A stretch of DNA of 64,000 nt from NCBI RefSeq assembly GCF_020166345.1, contig NZ_JAIUJS010000004.1, positions 1-64,000 of the forward strand. Reading direction: 5' to 3'. Every line of letters starts with the position of its first letter. The stretch's first letter is position 1. Of the stretch, positions 1 to 8,148 are shown piece after piece. The DNA is from Winogradskyella vincentii (lineage in GTDB: Bacteria > Bacteroidota > Bacteroidia > Flavobacteriales > Flavobacteriaceae). The position numbers and the translations under genes were made by a program. The notes below the pieces were generated by a model, which saw nothing but the letters and a program-made list of their open reading frames with translations, made no database searches and was not told where the DNA came from.

Positions 1-2
1 CG

Positions 3-32
3 CAAATATAAATCCCTTTAACTACATAACAA
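3..32 (-). promoter_or_regulatory. Bacteroidetes-type promoter reading leftward out of the window
   Basis: On the minus strand TATATTTG (10 to 3) matches the -7 consensus TAnnTTTG, and TTG (32 to 30) lies exactly 19 bp upstream as the -33 element. It probably drives a gene whose start lies left of base 1. The gene itself is not visible. Confidence 0.6.
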
Positions 33-232
33 GCACTTTGACAACCTTTTTTTCAGAAAAAAAAAACAGCCCAAAACAAATGCCTACCTGTCAAGGTGTT
101 AGAGCATCCATTTATTGGCAATAAAAATGGGCTATATTAAACAACTTTTGAAATGTCTCAAAATGACTACGTGCTATTGCAGCTATTCAAACTAAAATAA
201 GAGACCATACATATAATAAATAATACTTCACT

Positions 233-262
233 TTGTCTATTATATATATAGGTATATCTTTG
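233..262 (+). promoter_or_regulatory. Promoter of the thrS-infC-rpmI-rplT operon
   Basis: TTG at 233-235 (within TTTG) is followed after exactly 19 bp by TATCTTTG at 255-262, an exact match to the Bacteroidetes -33/-7 pattern. Transcription would begin near 267, giving a leader of roughly 20 nt before the ATG at 289. Such a short leader leaves no room for a T-box or a structured threonyl-tRNA synthetase operator. Confidence 0.7.
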
Positions 263-288
263 TAGGCTTAAAGTTATACATTAACATA

Positions 289-2229
289 ATGATTAATATT
301 ACTCTTCCTGATGGTTCTGTAAGATCCTACAATAATGATGTTACTCCCTATAACGTGGCGAAAGATATTAGTGAAGGATTTGCTCGCAATGTCATATCTG
401 CAAAATTTAATGATACCATTGTCGAAATAACAACTCCGCTTAGTGAAGATGGAAATCTCGTTCTCTACACTTGGAGGGATGATGAGGGTAAAAAAGCTTT
501 TTGGCATTCGTCCGCTCATATTCTTGCCCAAGCTTTGGAAGAGCTATACCCTCGAGTAAAACTTTGGGTAGGTCCGGCAATTGAAAATGGCTTTTATTAT
601 GATGTAGACCTTGGCAATGACACTATTTCTGAAAAAGACTTTAGTACAATCGAAGCAAAAATGCTAGAGATAGCAAGAGGGAAACACGATTTCAAAATGA
701 GAAGTGTTTCAAAATCTGAAGCTCTTTCGTTTTACAAAGGAAAAAATGAATATAAAGTAGAATTAATTGAAAATCTTGAAGATGGCACTATAAGTTTCTG
801 TGATCATTCAACTTTCACGGATTTATGTCGCGGCGGTCATGTCCCAAATACTGGAATTGTAAAAGCAATAAAAATATTAAGTGTTGCAGGTGCATATTAC
901 AAAGGAGATGAAAATGAAAAACAATTAACTCGAGTATATGGTATATCATTTCCAAAACAGAAGGAATTAACTGAATACTTGCACTTACTCGAAGAAGCCA
1001 AAAAAAGAGACCATAGAAAACTAGGGAAAGAACTAGAATTATTCACCTTCTCGCAAAAAGTTGGTCAAGGATTACCTCTATGGTTGCCCAAAGGTGCTGC
1101 TCTGCGAGAGCGATTAGAAAATTTTTTGAAAGCGGCACAGAAAAAAGCTGGATATGAAATGGTAGTTACACCACATATTGGTAATAAAGATTTATATGTA
1201 ACATCTGGCCATTTTGCTAAGTATGGTGAAGATAGTTTTCAACCAATTAATACACCTGCAGAAGGAGAAGAATTCTTACTAAAACCAATGAATTGCCCGC
1301 ATCATTGTGAAATATACAATAGCAGACCATTCTCCTATAAAGAATTACCTATTAGATATGCTGAATTTGGAACTGTATATAGATACGAACAAAGTGGAGA
1401 ATTGCATGGATTAACTAGAGTTAGAGGATTTACTCAAGATGATGCTCATATTTTCTGCACACCTGACCAACTAGATGCTGAATTCAAGGAAGTTATAGAT
1501 TTAGTCTTATATGTTTTCGGGTCTCTCGGGTTTGAAAATTTCACAGCACAGGTTTCTTTAAGAGATCCTGAAAATCCAGATAAATATATTGGTAGCGATG
1601 AAAACTGGGATAAAGCAGAAAAAGCAATTTTAAATGCTGCTAAAGATAAAGGTCTCAATTATGTAGTCGAAACTGGTGAAGCTGCATTCTATGGCCCAAA
1701 ATTAGATTTTATGGTTAAGGATGCTCTTGGGCGTAAATGGCAATTAGGAACTATTCAAGTAGATTACAACTTACCAGAAAGGTTTGATTTAACTTATAAG
1801 GGTAGTGATAATGAGCTACATAGACCAGTAATGATTCACAGAGCACCATTTGGTAGCATGGAAAGATTTGTTGCTATTTTACTTGAGCATACAGGTGGTA
1901 ATTTCCCTTTATGGCTAATGCCAGAACAAGCTATTATCCTCTCTGTAAGCGAGAAATATGAAAAATACGCACAAAAAGTTTTAAATTTGTTAGAAAATGA
2001 CGAAATTCGCGCCCTCGCAGATAACAGAAATGAAACTGTGGGTAAGAAGATTCGTGGAGCGGAGATGAATAAATATCCGTACATGATTATTGTTGGAGAA
2101 CAAGAAGAAATGAATGGAACTATTACGGTTCGCCAGCATGGAGGTGAAGATCTTGGCACAATAAGTGTAGAGGATTTTGTGAAAATTGTAAAAGAAAAAG
2201 TCTCAAATAGTTTGAAGACCTTTAAATAA
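289..2229 (+). CDS. thrS: Threonine--tRNA ligase
   Basis: Charges tRNA-Thr with threonine in the cytoplasm. At 646 residues it has the full bacterial layout: TGS domain (about 1-61), editing domain with HSSAH (73-77) and CRGGH (180-184), class II catalytic core, and C-terminal anticodon-binding domain. Zinc/active-site ligands are visible as C336 in MNCPHHC, H387 in FTQDDAH and a histidine in the MIHRAPFGS segment. The ATG at 289 gives the expected N-terminus [10 protein letters not shown]. It is the first gene of a translation operon behind the promoter at 233-262; the coding part of infC begins 22 bp downstream. Nothing looks truncated or unusual. Confidence 0.98.
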   Translation: MINITLPDGSVRSYNNDVTPYNVAKDISEGFARNVISAKFNDTIVEITTPLSEDGNLVLYTWRDDEGKKAFWHSSAHILAQALEELYPRVKLWVGPAIENGFYYDVDLGNDTISEKDFSTIEAKMLEIARGKHDFKMRSVSKSEALSFYKGKNEYKVELIENLEDGTISFCDHSTFTDLCRGGHVPNTGIVKAIKILSVAGAYYKGDENEKQLTRVYGISFPKQKELTEYLHLLEEAKKRDHRKLGKELELFTFSQKVGQGLPLWLPKGAALRERLENFLKAAQKKAGYEMVVTPHIGNKDLYVTSGHFAKYGEDSFQPINTPAEGEEFLLKPMNCPHHCEIYNSRPFSYKELPIRYAEFGTVYRYEQSGELHGLTRVRGFTQDDAHIFCTPDQLDAEFKEVIDLVLYVFGSLGFENFTAQVSLRDPENPDKYIGSDENWDKAEKAILNAAKDKGLNYVVETGEAAFYGPKLDFMVKDALGRKWQLGTIQVDYNLPERFDLTYKGSDNELHRPVMIHRAPFGSMERFVAILLEHTGGNFPLWLMPEQAIILSVSEKYEKYAQKVLNLLENDEIRALADNRNETVGKKIRGAEMNKYPYMIIVGEQEEMNGTITVRQHGGEDLGTISVEDFVKIVKEKVSNSLKTFK

Positions 2230-2251
2230 GTTTAATTTAAATATATAAGTC

Positions 2252-2806
2252 ATAGCAATACGAAGAAACAGAAGGAGTTATAATAGACGTGAAGCCCAAG
2301 AGGATAAACATCGAATAAATTCTAAAATTAGAGCAGAAGAAGTTCGTGTGGTTGGAGATAATGTAGAAGTTGGGATTTATTCAATCAAACAAGCTTTATC
2401 GATAGCTGATGAACAAGGCCTTGACTTGGTTGAAATTTCACCAAACGCAACTCCACCTGTATGTAAGGTTATGGATTATAAGAAGTTTCTTTACGAACAA
2501 AAGAAACGTGAAAAGGCTTTAAAATCTAAGGCCAGTAAGGTAGTAGTTAAAGAAATTCGTTTTGGTCCACAAACTGATGACCATGATTACGAGTTTAAAA
2601 AGAAACATGCTATCAAATTTTTAACTGATGGTGCAAAACTTAAAGCTTTTGTGTTTTTTAAGGGTCGTTCCATTGTATTTAAAGAACAAGGTCAAATCTT
2701 ATTACTAAGATTAGCACAGGACCTAGAGGAATATGGTAAGGTTGAACAAATGCCTAAGCTTGAAGGAAAGCGTATGATTATGTTCATTGCACCAAAAAAG
2801 AAATAA
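2252..2806 (+). CDS. infC: Translation initiation factor IF-3 (ATA start codon)
   Basis: IF-3 binds the 30S subunit and proofreads start-codon selection. The conserved body ([11 protein letters not shown]..., [18 protein letters not shown]) is clear, but the first in-frame GTG at 2348 would cut off the N-terminus. Reading upstream in frame gives [12 protein letters not shown] and then [17 protein letters not shown], the usual flavobacterial IF-3 N-terminus, back to an ATA codon at 2252; an in-frame TAA lies at 2246-2248. No ATG, GTG or TTG gives that N-terminus, so ATA (at 2252, or less likely 2258) is the probable start, making 184 residues, the normal size. Rare start codons are a known autoregulatory feature of infC: IF-3 discriminates against its own start (AUU in E. 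coli). Situated between thrS and rpmI. Confidence 0.93.
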   Translation: MAIRRNRRSYNRREAQEDKHRINSKIRAEEVRVVGDNVEVGIYSIKQALSIADEQGLDLVEISPNATPPVCKVMDYKKFLYEQKKREKALKSKASKVVVKEIRFGPQTDDHDYEFKKKHAIKFLTDGAKLKAFVFFKGRSIVFKEQGQILLLRLAQDLEEYGKVEQMPKLEGKRMIMFIAPKKK

Positions 2807-2863
2807 AAAAGCTGTTTGTACAGCAAAACAATAATAAGCGAAACGTAATTAAAAGAAGGAGAA

Positions 2864-3061
2864 ATGCCTAAAATGAAAACAAAATCGAGTGCTAAGAAAC
2901 GTTTCAAACTAACTGGCACTGGTAAGATTAAAAGAAAGCACGCATTTAAGAGTCATATTTTGACAAAAAAATCTAAGAAGCGTAAGCTTGCGTTAACTCA
3001 TGATACTTTAGTACATAAGGCTGACGAAAATAATGTTAAAACAATGTTACGTTTAAAGTAA
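2864..3061 (+). CDS. rpmI: 50S ribosomal protein L35
   Basis: A 65-residue, strongly basic ribosomal protein beginning [15 protein letters not shown], the diagnostic L35 N-terminus. It lies in the conserved infC-rpmI-rplT order, 57 bp after infC. The infC-rpmI spacer holds a small inverted repeat (GCTGT/ACAGC, about 2810-2823) without a U-tract, so it is not a convincing terminator. Length and composition are normal. Confidence 0.97.
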   Translation: MPKMKTKSSAKKRFKLTGTGKIKRKHAFKSHILTKKSKKRKLALTHDTLVHKADENNVKTMLRLK

Positions 3062-3163
3062 TATTATTTTAACCGGTTAAAACAAATGTAAAACCCTGGA
3101 GTTAGGCAAAAGAATTTAGCAAGTACCAATTATGGTCGCCTACTACAAAAAATAATTAAAGAA

Positions 3164-3508
3164 ATGCCAAGATCAGTAAATTCAGTTGCAAAAAGAGCTA
3201 GAAGAAAAAAAGTTCTTAAGCAAGCAAAAGGCTATTGGGGAAGACGTAAAAACGTTTGGACGGTAGCAAAAAATGCGGTTGATAAAGCGATGCAATATTC
3301 GTATAGAGACCGTAGAAACAAAAAAAGAACATTCCGTGCTTTATGGATTATGCGTATTAATGCAGGTGCAAGACAACATGGAATGAGCTATTCTAAGTTT
3401 ATGGGCAAATTAAAAGCTAATAACATTGAATTGAATCGTAAGGTTCTTGCAGATTTAGCTATGAATCACCCAGAAGCTTTTGAAGCAATAGTAAACAAAG
3501 TTAAATAA
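3164..3508 (+). CDS. rplT: 50S ribosomal protein L20
   Basis: A 114-residue L20, a basic early-assembly protein of the large subunit. [16 protein letters not shown] and the segment [14 protein letters not shown] are characteristic. L20 is the feedback repressor of this operon in several bacteria. The 102-bp spacer before it can fold (see 3100-3145) and may carry such control, but this is inference. It is the last gene of the operon and is followed by a strong terminator. Confidence 0.97.
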   Translation: MPRSVNSVAKRARRKKVLKQAKGYWGRRKNVWTVAKNAVDKAMQYSYRDRRNKKRTFRALWIMRINAGARQHGMSYSKFMGKLKANNIELNRKVLADLAMNHPEAFEAIVNKVK

Positions 3509-3544
3509 AGGCTTTTAGCCAAATTAATAACAACATTTCGCTTA

Positions 3545-3576
3545 AAAAAAGCCGATTCATTTGAATCGGCTTTTTT
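3545..3576. terminator. Rho-independent terminator after rplT, bidirectional
   Basis: GCCGATTCA (3551-3559) pairs with TGAATCGGC (3562-3570), flanked by six A and six T that extend the stem. The T-run overlaps the last codon of the convergent gene at 3575-4003, so it can serve both strands. Confidence 0.85.
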
Positions 3577-4003
3577 ATTGACGTTTACCAATAATAGTTA
3601 CTACCAATCTGCGAGAGCCTCCACGGTTGCGATGTTCTCCTAGATAAATTCCCTGCCATGTCCCAAAACACAAGTTTCCTTTAGAAATAGGTATTTGAAC
3701 TGAATGACCACATAAAGATGCCTTTATATGAGCAGGCATGTCATCAGCACCTTCATAATTATGCTTGTAGTATGGCATATTCTCGGGTACCATTTTGTTT
3801 ATATGAGATTCAAAATCTTCTCTAACAGTATAGTCTGCATTCTCATTGATTGTGAGACTTGCTGAAGTATGTTTAATAAATAAATGAAGTATACCTATTT
3901 TTATCTGTTGAATCTCCTCAAGATGAGCCAGAACTTCATTAGTTATGAGATGAAATCCTCTTGGTTTAGGTGACAGCTGTATTTCCTTTTGAAAAGTTTG
4001 CAA
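3575..4003 (-). CDS. YjbQ/UPF0047 family protein
   Basis: A 142-residue single-domain protein of the YjbQ (UPF0047) family. Family hallmarks visible are HLFIKHTSASLTINENAD, the DDMPAHIKASLCGHS region and the C-terminal GTWQGIYLGEHRNR. Members have been linked to thiamine-phosphate synthase side activity, but the physiological role is not settled and I do not assign one. It is transcribed with the upstream secreted-protein gene (12 bp gap). The likely substrate-site residues (H, D, H) are intact. Confidence 0.9.
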   Translation of the reverse strand: MQTFQKEIQLSPKPRGFHLITNEVLAHLEEIQQIKIGILHLFIKHTSASLTINENADYTVREDFESHINKMVPENMPYYKHNYEGADDMPAHIKASLCGHSVQIPISKGNLCFGTWQGIYLGEHRNRGGSRRLVVTIIGKRQ

Positions 4004-4015
4004 ACTAACTAGATA

Positions 4016-5281
4016 TTAAGTTTTCTGCTTTTTCTTTTTAGCAGCAGGAAACAAAACATTATTTAAAATCAATCTATAGCCTGGTGATGTGGGATGAAGA
4101 TCTAACTCTGTTTTTGGGTCTCCTACTCTATGGGTGTAATCTTCTGGATCATGGCCTCCATAAAAGGTAAAGAACCCTTTTCCCTTTATACCGTGTATAT
4201 ATTTTGCCTCTCCATTGGTTCTGTTTTCACCCATCACCAAAACATTAGATTTTATCTGGTCTCTTGTAAAAGATGTTGTCTGACCCATAAATCCTTTTAC
4301 CAATGCTGTATGATTTTGAGTAAGCATTGTTGGGATTGGATCCCATTTTGCAGAATATTCCATTAATGTGAAATAATCCGTTTTAAATGGGATGTTACGC
4401 TTTCGAGTCATGTCTATTGAAGAGAACTCATAAACATTAGGACTACGTTCTAACAAAAAGTCTTTAAATGCAAAAGTCTTGGTAAAATCAATTTTATTTT
4501 GATAACCAGGATCACTTCCATCACCATCAAACATTGGTTCACATATATCAACATTCTCAGCCGATAAGGCTATATCAAAACTATCAGTAGCAGAACACAT
4601 GGCAAACATAAAACCACCACCTACTACATAATCTCGAATTTTTAAAGCAACATCAAGCTTTGCATCAGAAACTTTTGAGTATCCTAATTTCCTTGCTAAT
4701 TCCTCTGCTTCTTTTTTCTCTTTTATATACCAGGCTGCAGATCTATAGGTTCTGTAAAATTTTCCGTATTGACCAGTAAAATCTTCATGATGTAAATGAA
4801 GCCAGTCATAAAGTAGCAATTCATCTTTTAAAACTTCTTCATCATATATAGTTTCATAAGGAATTTCTGCATAAGTCAGTACCATAGTAACTGCATCATC
4901 CCAAGGTTGTTTGCCGTAAGGTGTATACACTGCAATTTTTGGTGCTTTTTCTAATACCACAGTTTCTTGATTAACTGCAGGACTGCTAATTTCATCTAGA
5001 ATTTGAGAAGCTTCGGCATCAGACAAAACTTCAAAAGAAACGCCTCTTATTTGACATTCACGTCTTATAATATCAGCATCAGGCAATAAAAAAGACCCTC
5101 CTCTATAATTTAATAACCAATTGACCTTAAGCTCTCTTTCTAAGGTCCAATAGGTAACACCATAGGCCTTTAAATGGTTCTCTTGCGATTCCGCATCCAT
5201 AGGAATCAAGATATAGGATGCCCATGCATTGCTAAAAAAGCAAACTGTAAGTAGTAATATGAAGAGGCTTTTTAAGTTCAT
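4016..5281 (-). CDS. Secreted protein labelled asparagine synthetase B in relatives; GATase-like fold suspected
   Basis: A 421-residue protein with a signal peptide (hydrophobic residues 5-18, probable cleavage after SNAWA). Close homologues in flavobacteria carry the database name asparagine synthetase B, but I see neither the N-terminal Cys glutaminase nor the ATP-pyrophosphatase domain of AsnB, and the protein should be exported. The segment KIAVYTPYGKQPWDDAVTM (about 115-133) followed by GGGFMFAMCSATD (221-233, C229 at a nucleophile-elbow-like turn) resembles a class I glutamine amidotransferase or ThuA-like fold. The C-terminus is lysine-rich (KKKKQKT). It leads a two-gene unit with the YjbQ gene. 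True function unknown. Confidence 0.75.
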   Translation of the reverse strand: MNLKSLFILLLTVCFFSNAWASYILIPMDAESQENHLKAYGVTYWTLERELKVNWLLNYRGGSFLLPDADIIRRECQIRGVSFEVLSDAEASQILDEISSPAVNQETVVLEKAPKIAVYTPYGKQPWDDAVTMVLTYAEIPYETIYDEEVLKDELLLYDWLHLHHEDFTGQYGKFYRTYRSAAWYIKEKKEAEELARKLGYSKVSDAKLDVALKIRDYVVGGGFMFAMCSATDSFDIALSAENVDICEPMFDGDGSDPGYQNKIDFTKTFAFKDFLLERSPNVYEFSSIDMTRKRNIPFKTDYFTLMEYSAKWDPIPTMLTQNHTALVKGFMGQTTSFTRDQIKSNVLVMGENRTNGEAKYIHGIKGKGFFTFYGGHDPEDYTHRVGDPKTELDLHPTSPGYRLILNNVLFPAAKKKKQKT

Positions 5282-5344
5282 AGATTAAATGGAAAGATAC
5301 TTAATTTTTAGTCTTCAATAATAAATTTATATTTCTTTTAAGAG

Positions 5345-6070
5345 CTAAATAGCATGTTTTAACAACTCATTGTAAAATGGTATACATTCATTTAATAATG
5401 GTAAAAGATGATCGGGAAAAGGTGCCTCCTTAGGTTTATATTCCATAAAACCACTAGAATTTTGTACACTATTATACCAATATTTTGCCCATATCCCATC
5501 TTCTTTACGCTGTTGAGGTTCCCACGAAAGCATGTGTTTGTCAAATTCTATATCTGCGAAATCACATAATCGCTTCAAGGTATTTTCAGGATCTATCAAA
5601 ACTTGTTTGGAGTCTATAACGGTAAATGAAATACTATTTTCTTGAAAATATTTCAATAAATCTAAATGCAACTTATAGCCTACATCGTTTAGTATTGGAT
5701 TTGGAATCACCTTATCAAATGATGGTAACATATCATAAGGATTTCTGGTTAGAATAATATTCACTGTACTATTCATAAATGATTTATCTAGCCCTAAGAG
5801 ATGATGAATCATATGCTTGTAAAATAAAACTGGTTTTTCACTCGCCGATAACATTGATTCAACCACTTTATCACCGTCATTTTCCATAACACTTAGTATT
5901 TCTTCGGCTCCTGGATGATATTTATGAGCCTCTGGATGGTTTCTAAGGTAATAGGCATAAAGTGGTTCATCGAAAACCTTTGTGTCGTTTCGTTGAGCAA
6001 AAGAATACATTAAGGCCGTTGAAATATTGCGTGGTCCCGACCACAAACAAATACGTTTGGTATTATCCAT
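5345..6070 (-). CDS. Sulfotransferase-like P-loop protein paired with an aminotransferase
   Basis: A 241-residue protein from the ATG at 6070 (a GTG at 6082 is also in frame). ICLWSGPRNISTALMYSF at the N-terminus has the form of the 5'-phosphosulfate-binding loop of sulfotransferases, and VNIILTRNPYDMLPSF resembles the 3'-phosphate-binding motif. The start overlaps the stop of the upstream aminotransferase gene by 8 bp, implying translational coupling. Plant 'branched-chain aminotransferase-like' proteins carry a sulfotransferase-like domain fused to a class IV aminotransferase, which suggests joint action. Substrate unknown; it may not be a true sulfotransferase. Confidence 0.75.
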   Translation of the reverse strand: MDNTKRICLWSGPRNISTALMYSFAQRNDTKVFDEPLYAYYLRNHPEAHKYHPGAEEILSVMENDGDKVVESMLSASEKPVLFYKHMIHHLLGLDKSFMNSTVNIILTRNPYDMLPSFDKVIPNPILNDVGYKLHLDLLKYFQENSISFTVIDSKQVLIDPENTLKRLCDFADIEFDKHMLSWEPQQRKEDGIWAKYWYNSVQNSSGFMEYKPKEAPFPDHLLPLLNECIPFYNELLKHAI

Positions 6071-6980
6071 TCTTGACTTCACTTTTTATTAACTCATTAT
6101 ATAGCTCACTCAATTTTTTTGTCATATCACCATATCTTCCACTACCAATTGTTCTACCATCGATTTTAATTACAGGAGTTAATCCACCAAAAGTTCCAGT
6201 TACAAATGCCTCATCAGCACCATAAACATCAAATAATGAAAAATCTTTTTCAACGCATTTTATATCATTTGCATGGCAAACCTCAATTACCTTTCCTCGT
6301 GTAATACCATTCATGCAATACTTACTTGTGGAGGTCCAAACTTCATTATTTTTTACCATAAAAAAGTTAGTTGCATTACAAGTAGAAACGAACCCATTGA
6401 CATCTAACATCAAGGCTTCATCTGCACCAGCTTCTATTGCTTGTATTAATGCTTGTACCTCATGCAGTTTGCTATGACAATTTAATCGTGGATCTAGATA
6501 ATCTGGTGAACCTCTTCTAATTGTACTGGTAAATAAGGTAATACCCTTATCTTTTGATTCGGTTGAAGCCCTTTTAAATTCAGGTATTATAACAATGTTT
6601 GGTCCTGATATTGTTAGTCGAGGATCTTGTGATGGCGTTTTTTTAATCCCTCTAGTAATCATTATTCTTACATGCACGCCATCCGTCATTGAATTTGCAG
6701 ATAACACATAACTTACCTTTTCTAATAATTCTTCTTTGGTAAAAGGAAGTTTCATACCAACAGTTTTAGCAGACTGCCATAATCTATTTAAATGATCTTT
6801 GGCAAAAACCAACTTACCATCATGTAATCTCAACGCTTCCCAAACACCATCTCCAACTAAATAACCACTGTCAAATACAGAAATCTTGGCTTCATTTCTG
6901 GGGAATAACTCATCATTAATTAATATTAAAATGCTATCATTTCTTGAATCCTCAAGAGCATTATGTGTACCATGTACCAT
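6063..6980 (-). CDS. Class IV PLP-dependent aminotransferase (BCAT/D-amino-acid aminotransferase-like)
   Basis: A 305-residue fold-type IV PLP enzyme. Visible signatures are FDSGYLVGDGVWEALR near residues 36-51, the probable Schiff-base lysine K171 in NCHSKLHE, and the cofactor-phosphate region GADEALMLDVNGFVSTCNATNFF. The family includes branched-chain and D-amino-acid aminotransferases and aminodeoxychorismate lyase; sequence alone does not decide. Because it overlaps a sulfotransferase-like gene, the plant BCAT-like fusion proteins are the closest contextual parallel. It leads the two-gene unit. Confidence 0.85.
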   Translation of the reverse strand: MVHGTHNALEDSRNDSILILINDELFPRNEAKISVFDSGYLVGDGVWEALRLHDGKLVFAKDHLNRLWQSAKTVGMKLPFTKEELLEKVSYVLSANSMTDGVHVRIMITRGIKKTPSQDPRLTISGPNIVIIPEFKRASTESKDKGITLFTSTIRRGSPDYLDPRLNCHSKLHEVQALIQAIEAGADEALMLDVNGFVSTCNATNFFMVKNNEVWTSTSKYCMNGITRGKVIEVCHANDIKCVEKDFSLFDVYGADEAFVTGTFGGLTPVIKIDGRTIGSGRYGDMTKKLSELYNELIKSEVKNG

Positions 6981-7036
6981 AGAAGAAATTTTAAGCAGAA
7001 AGATACTTAAAATAAACAGTCAATAAAATGGTGGTT

Positions 7037-8077
7037 TTAAAGTTTTTCTAGTTTAGTTTCATCACCAGAAAGAAGGCTGGCAATAACTTTTGTACTAGGA
7101 AATTGTTCCAATATAATTTTAATAAAAACGGTAATTGGAATTGCCATAATTAAACCTGGGATTCCCCATAAAAATCCCCATAGCATCAACATAACTAACA
7201 CCGCAATAATGTTTATGGAGAATGATTTACCCATAAAAATTGGTTCTAGTATGGCTCCATAAACAACTTGTACCATGGTGATTGAAACGATAAAGAAAAA
7301 CAACGTACTTGTTGGATCTAATTCTACAAAGGCAAAAATTGATAATAAAATGACAGATATAAAAGATCCGACCATTTGAACAAAATTTATGGCAAATGCA
7401 AATAAGCCCCAAAAAATAGGAAAGCTAACATCAAAAAATACACACATTAATCCAGTAAATAACCCTGTCAATGCACTGACCAAAAACTTTACTTTAATAA
7501 ACTTGATCAAGTCTTTCTCAATCTTCATAAAGGCTTTAATAGAAGTATGTCTTTGCCTTAATATAGTATTATTAAGAAGTTTATGGACATTGATTGATTC
7601 TGCTAACCAAAGCACGACAAAAAAGGCTGTCATTAAAATTGTAGTCAAGAACTTCCTTAAAAAACCAATGGTTGACCCAATATTCTCCTTTTGAAAAAAT
7701 TGAGAAAGAATGTTTTGATCTTCTCCAATTTCAATTCCAAAATTATCTGTTAAATAAAATCGTAAATCTGCTAATTTCGCCTCTGCCTTAGGAAAAAAAT
7801 CTGATTTAGTGGCAAGAATTTCTTTACTAGACAATTGTATTAATTCAACACCTAGTTTTAAGCCACCAGTGACCAATAATAATACGATAATTATACTTAT
7901 GAATTTAGGAATATTTCGTCTTCCCAACCAACGCATTAATGGTAGAAATAACAATGCGATAAACATTGAAAAAATAAGAGGTATAAAAATAAACGATAGT
8001 ATTTTAAGCAAATAAAATATTAGTGGTATCGCTATAGTCAACAACAAAATATTTGTTGTTCGTCTTTGATTTAACAT
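7037..8077 (-). CDS. AI-2E family permease
   Basis: A 346-residue inner-membrane protein with about eight hydrophobic segments arranged as in the AI-2E/PerM family: two or three N-terminal helices, a soluble middle part (about 75-145) and a C-terminal helical bundle with the conserved LEPIFMGKSFSIN and GIPGLIMAIPI segments. Family members have been described as autoinducer-2 exporters or sodium/proton antiporters; the substrate cannot be read from the sequence. It stands alone between the aminotransferase pair and dnaB. Confidence 0.88.
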   Translation of the reverse strand: MLNQRRTTNILLLTIAIPLIFYLLKILSFIFIPLIFSMFIALLFLPLMRWLGRRNIPKFISIIIVLLLVTGGLKLGVELIQLSSKEILATKSDFFPKAEAKLADLRFYLTDNFGIEIGEDQNILSQFFQKENIGSTIGFLRKFLTTILMTAFFVVLWLAESINVHKLLNNTILRQRHTSIKAFMKIEKDLIKFIKVKFLVSALTGLFTGLMCVFFDVSFPIFWGLFAFAINFVQMVGSFISVILLSIFAFVELDPTSTLFFFIVSITMVQVVYGAILEPIFMGKSFSINIIAVLVMLMLWGFLWGIPGLIMAIPITVFIKIILEQFPSTKVIASLLSGDETKLEKL

Positions 8078-8148
8078 GAGGCATTACTATTATAAAAGTA
8101 AGTCTGTAAAGATAGGTCTTAAATAACTTATTTAATGTAAAAACGCTG

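Noticed and set aside
62..134. Nested complementary stretches (AGCCCA/TGGGCT, TGCC/GGCA, ACCT/AGGT) upstream of thrS, suggesting a structured RNA.
   Set aside because: The pairings are short, separated by long loops and lie upstream of the thrS promoter, so they are not in its leader. No known RNA family fits.
2809..2824. Possible terminator between infC and rpmI (GCTGT/ACAGC).
   Set aside because: Short stem, no T-run, and the genes belong to one operon.
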